DNA of 64,000 nucleotides from Sipunculus nudus (taxonomy: Eukaryota; Annelida; Sipuncula; Golfingiida; Sipunculidae). This document shows positions 61,926 through 64,000 of the stretch, piece after piece. The position numbers and the translations under genes are program-made. The stretch's first letter is position 1. Each line of letters starts with the position of its first letter. The notes under the pieces are model-generated. The model searched no databases, had not been told where the DNA came from, and saw only the letters and a program-made list of their open reading frames with translations. Location of the stretch: positions 79,789,056-79,853,055 of the forward strand of contig CM049310.1 of the NCBI GenBank assembly GCA_026874595.1, read 5' to 3'.

Positions 61926-62285
61926 TGGGTTTAACATTGGTCCACGGCGAACCATCAACATTTACAGAAGGGGATCAAGAGGCTGCAATCACAATTAATA
62001 TTTTTCCGAAAGATACTACCTTCTACTGGGTCAAATGCTTTCATAATAACAGCCCTGATCGAACTACACACTTCTACACTTTCGACCGGATGGCTAAAGG
62101 TGCTTTTGGATTTGGAGAACTTAGTACACGGACCAGTCACACCATTGATATTACTGACACCCGGTGGACATTTTCTTTATTCATTCAAAGGCCTCACGGA
62201 GATGACACAGGTCCATACTGTTGTCAGGTTGATGCCGCAGGGGTGACTAAACCCATTACTGAAGTGGTGCGAATGACTGTGGCTG
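61926..62285 (+). CDS. beta3: intact Ig-like exon
   Basis: 360 bp, phase 1-1, acceptor atatatttcag, donor G|gtgaga. It starts VGLTLVHGEPSTFTEGD. Ig signs: FYWVKC (C strand), FSLFIQRPHGDDTGPYCCQV (E-F strands with D-x-G-x-Y-x-C). The B-strand Cys expected near ITINIF is absent; instead Cys occurs after the Trp and twice in YCC, so the disulfide pattern is unusual. Membrane and tail exons follow at 62780 and 63394. Probable extracellular domain of a receptor; ligand unknown. Confidence 0.7.
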
Positions 62286-62779
62286 GTGAGAACTAAACAT
62301 TTAATTACATGACAATAATTCGCTCTAATACGGTGACATAATAATATAGTCTTTTTTATATTGAAGAGTCGGAAGCATCTTATGATAAATATATAAATAT
62401 ACATGATAAATATAACTCCACTATACATGTCTTCTTATATAAGCAGCAGCTTTGAGACACACAGAGGTTCCCCATGGCTCAACATCAAGCGTTGGGACTT
62501 AATATATCATACAATCAGAAAAACAAGGTTCGTCTGTATTTTTTTGCACAATTTTACAGAGTAAGTCATACCATAAATACAAGTAACAATGGAAAACCAA
62601 TCTTGCTCACACCAAATCTTCAGAATTTTCTTATTAATAAAAAATAGATAATTACTCTTTTTTTCATTTTTTAATAACATTTGTTCTGCATTTGGTAAAT
62701 TTTATGAAAAAAAATGCTCTTAAAAGTAAGCTAGGCATTCGTTTTCATTATTTACCACAACACATTGATGTAATTTCAG
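62286..62779 (+). other. beta3 intron between Ig and transmembrane exons
   Basis: Homologous to 950-1438. No coding signal. Confidence 0.55.
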
Positions 62780-62857
62780 CCGGAAGCCTCCTCTTGACAA
62801 TTTGGGCTGTCGTAGTTGTAGGAATGTTGCTTTTAATGCTGATTGTTACAATCAGAG
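62780..62857 (+). CDS. beta3: transmembrane exon
   Basis: AGSLLLTIWAVVVVGMLLLM, then LIVTIR, with donor AGAG|gtttgt, phase 1. About 26 bp present in units 1 and 2 (encoding CKIKVQRK-like sequence or intron start) are deleted. This brings the downstream gtttgt site into the phase needed for the tail exon. Confidence 0.65.
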
Positions 62858-63393
62858 GTTTGTTTCCATTTTGTGGGTTTTTTTTCATATCATTCGGTTT
62901 TAAACAAATAGAATTCTTAAGATAGGCCGCTTTACTTGGTGGACAAAATGCCTGGTGGCAGTAAGACGTAATGTGAGACTTCTGTTTGAAATGAACAATT
63001 ATCAAAAATAGTCATGAATATATTTGATTTTAATATAATTTTAGGTTAATAAAAATATTCATTTAAAGATGACATTTGCTCGGGCAACATGTTTTCATTA
63101 TGAGCAGGGCTAACAGTTTAACCAGGACCGCTTATCCTAGTTCAGCACACGCAAAAAATTTTGACAGCTTATATCCACTGACAAAGAACCTTTAATCCCG
63201 TATCATTTTCTTTCTTTCTTATTTTATTATTTTGTATTTGGTATGTTTAAAATATAAAAAAAATTAAATCAAAATAACAACCTCTGATACTTTAAAGCTG
63301 TATCAGAAGTCCTTTCGAGGCCGACACAACGAAGTTTTAATATGTAAATATATATACATACTTCGTATGAACGTCTAATTATCTCTTTTGCAG

Positions 63394-63521
63394 ACGTACC
63401 TCTAAACACGAAACCTAGAACTATGAATTTTGAGCCTGAATCAGCGAATGATCCTGTATTCAATGAAAGAGAGAAGCATGTGATATTTTTTTTAAAACAG
63501 GTACCGCAGGAACATAACTAA
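63394..63521 (+). CDS. beta3: cytoplasmic tail exon
   Basis: Acceptor ctcttttgcag. Phase 1 reads VPLNTKPRTMNFEPESAND, continues PVFNEREKHVIFFLKQVPQ, and stops at TAA. It is longer than the unit 2 form. An internal gtaccg after FLKQ could be a further donor. No tyrosine is present. Confidence 0.5.
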
Positions 63522-64000
63522 ATGAAAGGAAATAAAAGAGCGACTCAAAATATCACAAAGATCCTAAGAATTACGCGAGAAGAGAAAAGTGTACTGAAAC
63601 AGAGGCGACCGACCTGATTGAGAACTTGACATTCTTTAGAAAAAGAACTGTTCGTTCGGTTACAAACATGATACATGTATACATTATGCATTTTTGAGAG
63701 TGAACTTATTTACAAAAAGCAGTTTTTTACTTCGTATAATATCAATATTTGGTTTACATGTATATAACAAATTCGTTATACTTTATAAGATTCATATTTT
63801 GCCTTTTGATTTACGATTCTACAGACATTTATAACGTAAACAAGACGCAGATGCGGCTATTGAGTATAAATTACTTTTTTCACCTGTTTATATGGAGCAT
63901 TTAATTTCCCAAAATTTCTATTACTGATTCGATAATTTCCCTTTCGGGAATATCCCAGATAAGAAACCCCAGCGAACCAATACGTTTAGTACTACCGCAA
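63522..64000. other. start of a further unit, non-coding
   Basis: It matches 26190-26430 and then, after an 0.6-kb gap relative to unit 2, 27030-27290. It runs off the window. Confidence 0.45.

Noticed and set aside
1-64000. CRISPR arrays, rRNA genes, bacterial operons or viral genomes
   Set aside because: No regular spacer arrays, no rRNA-like blocks and no dense ORFs; the sequence is eukaryotic throughout.

Overview
The window is eukaryotic DNA, most likely from an invertebrate animal. It is AT-rich by eye, with sparse short exons bounded by GT/AG sites, long (AT)n and (AT)n(GA)n microsatellites, a tRNA-derived SINE, LINE remnants and an ISL2EU-type DNA transposon. I cannot name the species or phylum from the sequence. 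Only a small part is coding.

Main content: a tandem array of small immunoglobulin-superfamily receptor genes, all on the + strand, carried in a duplicated unit of roughly 24 kb. The beta transmembrane exon recurs at 1439, 25460 and 62780, and alpha-gene copies lie at 12126-15305 and 51656-54895. Unit 1 spans about 1-25300. Unit 2 spans about 25300-37000, is heavily deleted and has lost every Ig exon. Unit 3 starts at about 39344 and runs to about 62600. A fourth unit begins there and runs off the end.

Two gene types alternate. Alpha has a signal peptide exon, one V-like Ig exon (342 bp, phase 1-1), a 17-codon stalk exon, a transmembrane exon, and two alternative cytoplasmic ends. One end stops at a TxYxxL tyrosine motif. 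The other is a PPIPDED tail followed, in unit 1, by AATAAA. Both copies have open Ig exons. Beta has a decayed Ig exon, a second Ig exon (intact at 61926-62285, frameshifted by 4 bp at 594-949), a transmembrane exon and a short tyrosine-free tail. Its leader exon was not found. The layout suggests a birth-and-death family of cell-surface recognition receptors. That function is inference; the exon structure is visible.

Mobile DNA explains many differences between units. An ISL2EU element (46602-50257) with a 2-bp AT target duplication and a YqaJ nuclease gene facing a dead DDE transposase sits in unit 3; unit 1 has the empty site. A TTAA-flanked element (15963-17731) lies in unit 1 only. There are also foldback elements (8490-9013, 30321-31009, 44515-44835), an element bounded by ACGG/CCGT-rich inverted repeats (6386-8045, 28128-29772), SINEs, and LINE ORF1 and reverse-transcriptase remnants. 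The remaining sequence is paralogous non-coding DNA. No tRNA gene, rRNA, CRISPR array or bacterial-style operon was seen.
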